Below are positions 13,110 through 13,702 of a DNA stretch of 13,702 nucleotides, one piece after another. The translations under genes and the position numbers were made by a program. The notes beneath the pieces are model-generated. The model was not told where the DNA came from. It searched no databases and saw only the letters and a program-made list of their open reading frames with translations. How positions within the stretch are numbered: the stretch's first letter is position 1; each line of letters starts with the position of its first letter. The stretch spans positions 1 to 13,702 of the forward strand of contig DASRTE010000204.1 of the NCBI GenBank assembly GCA_035656095.1, given 5' to 3'. Origin of the DNA: DASRTE01 sp035656095. Its GTDB lineage: Bacteria > Actinomycetota > Actinomycetes > Jiangellales > Jiangellaceae.

Positions 13110-13702
13110 TCATCGCCCGGTGAACGCGGCCACTGCCGGTGCCAGAGCGTCGCCGGCCACATTGTGGTCCTGACCGTCGAGGATCTCATGGCGTGCGCCA
13201 GGAATCGTGGCTGCGACCTCGGCGGCAGCCCGTCGTAGGGCTTCCGGGCTCTCCGAGCCGGCGAGGACAAGGGTGGGTACGGCGATTCGGCCGAACCTGT
13301 CGGCTGGGATCGTGCTGTCGCCCATCACGGCGGCGTCGTAGGCCAGCGTGGGAGCCAAGCTCTCACCCAGCTTCCAGTAGGGAGACTGCCGCATTCCGGC
13401 GATCATCTCCTCGGGAAGGCCGACCAGCCGCATGAAGTGCGCCACCGCATCGCCTCGGCGGTCTGCGGCGAGCAGTGCTGTCAGCTCGTCGGCGTACACC
13501 TTCGCCTGCCGCGGGCCGTCAGGATCGACGCTGAACGGTGGCTCCCACATGACCAACCCGTCGATCGGGAGCCCCGCGACTGCCGCCTCGGCCGCCAGAG
13601 CCGCACCGGACGAAAGCCCCACCACCGTGGCAGTACCACCAGCCGCGGAGAGCAGCACGTCGATGTCCTCGATCTCCCGCTCGACGGCGAACGGCAGTGT
13701 GT
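13110..13702 (-). CDS. Alpha/beta hydrolase, 5' end beyond the window
   Basis: The C-terminal 196 or so residues of an alpha/beta hydrolase. The open frame continues past the GTG at 13658 to the window edge with FAVEREIEDIDVLLSAAGG, which matches family sequence upstream of the nucleophile elbow, so 13658 is not the start. The elbow GLSSGAALA supplies the catalytic Ser (GxSxG), VPTLVLAGSESPEAL is the strand that usually carries the acid, and GQDHNVAGDAL holds the catalytic His. A helical cap lies between. It resembles the small TAP-like or lipase-type hydrolases common in actinobacteria. Substrate unknown. It is upstream of the VOC-fold gene on the same strand. Confidence 0.88.
   Translation of the reverse strand, partial: TLPFAVEREIEDIDVLLSAAGGTATVVGLSSGAALAAEAAVAGLPIDGLVMWEPPFSVDPDGPRQAKVYADELTALLAADRRGDAVAHFMRLVGLPEEMIAGMRQSPYWKLGESLAPTLAYDAAVMGDSTIPADRFGRIAVPTLVLAGSESPEALRRAAAEVAATIPGARHEILDGQDHNVAGDALAPAVAAFTGR

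Noticed and set aside
13040..13270. An N-terminal extension of the VOC-fold protein
   Set aside because: It would overlap the 3' end of the alpha/beta hydrolase and is not protein-like. The ATG at 13039 has its own strong ribosome site and starts the fold.

Overview
The window is about 13.7 kb of high-GC DNA with GTG starts and strongly GC-biased third codon positions. The gene families (GerW/YtfJ-like protein, ArsR-rhodanese fusion, DUF2255, TMEM175, TetR with NAD(P)-dependent dehydrogenase, VOC and SMP-30 proteins) point to a soil-type actinobacterium. I cannot name the genus. No RNA genes, CRISPR arrays, insertion sequences or phage genes are visible.

Left end (1-2600). A truncated SAM-dependent methyltransferase of the ArsM-like group faces away from an intact ArsR-rhodanese regulator. 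The gap between them holds a good promoter for the methyltransferase and two TTGAA-type dyads. A small GerW/YtfJ-like membrane protein follows, then a degraded DrrB-type ABC-2 permease spread over several frames. This stretch is a graveyard of accessory genes.

Centre (2655-8652). The dominant feature is a two-gene minus-strand operon. The first gene encodes a 1309-residue protein with a KP-43-like subtilisin (S8) domain, its beta-barrel domain and a VWA domain with an intact MIDAS motif. Twelve bases downstream lies a 501-residue ComEC-type metallo-beta-lactamase-fold protein. Neither has a signal peptide or membrane segment. A perfect 11-bp inverted repeat lies between this operon and a divergent DUF2255 gene. 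This protease-VWA plus MBL pair is the best candidate in the window for an undescribed system.

Right end (8833-13702). A TetR regulator is divergent from an NAD(P)-dependent zinc-less dehydrogenase, with twin ACTTACG-A-CGTAAG operators over both promoters. It is followed by an SMP-30/gluconolactonase-type lactonase, a bacterial TMEM175-type potassium channel whose 5' end looks frameshifted, a VOC-fold protein, and an alpha/beta hydrolase cut by the window edge. These look like ordinary catabolic, detoxification and housekeeping-accessory genes.
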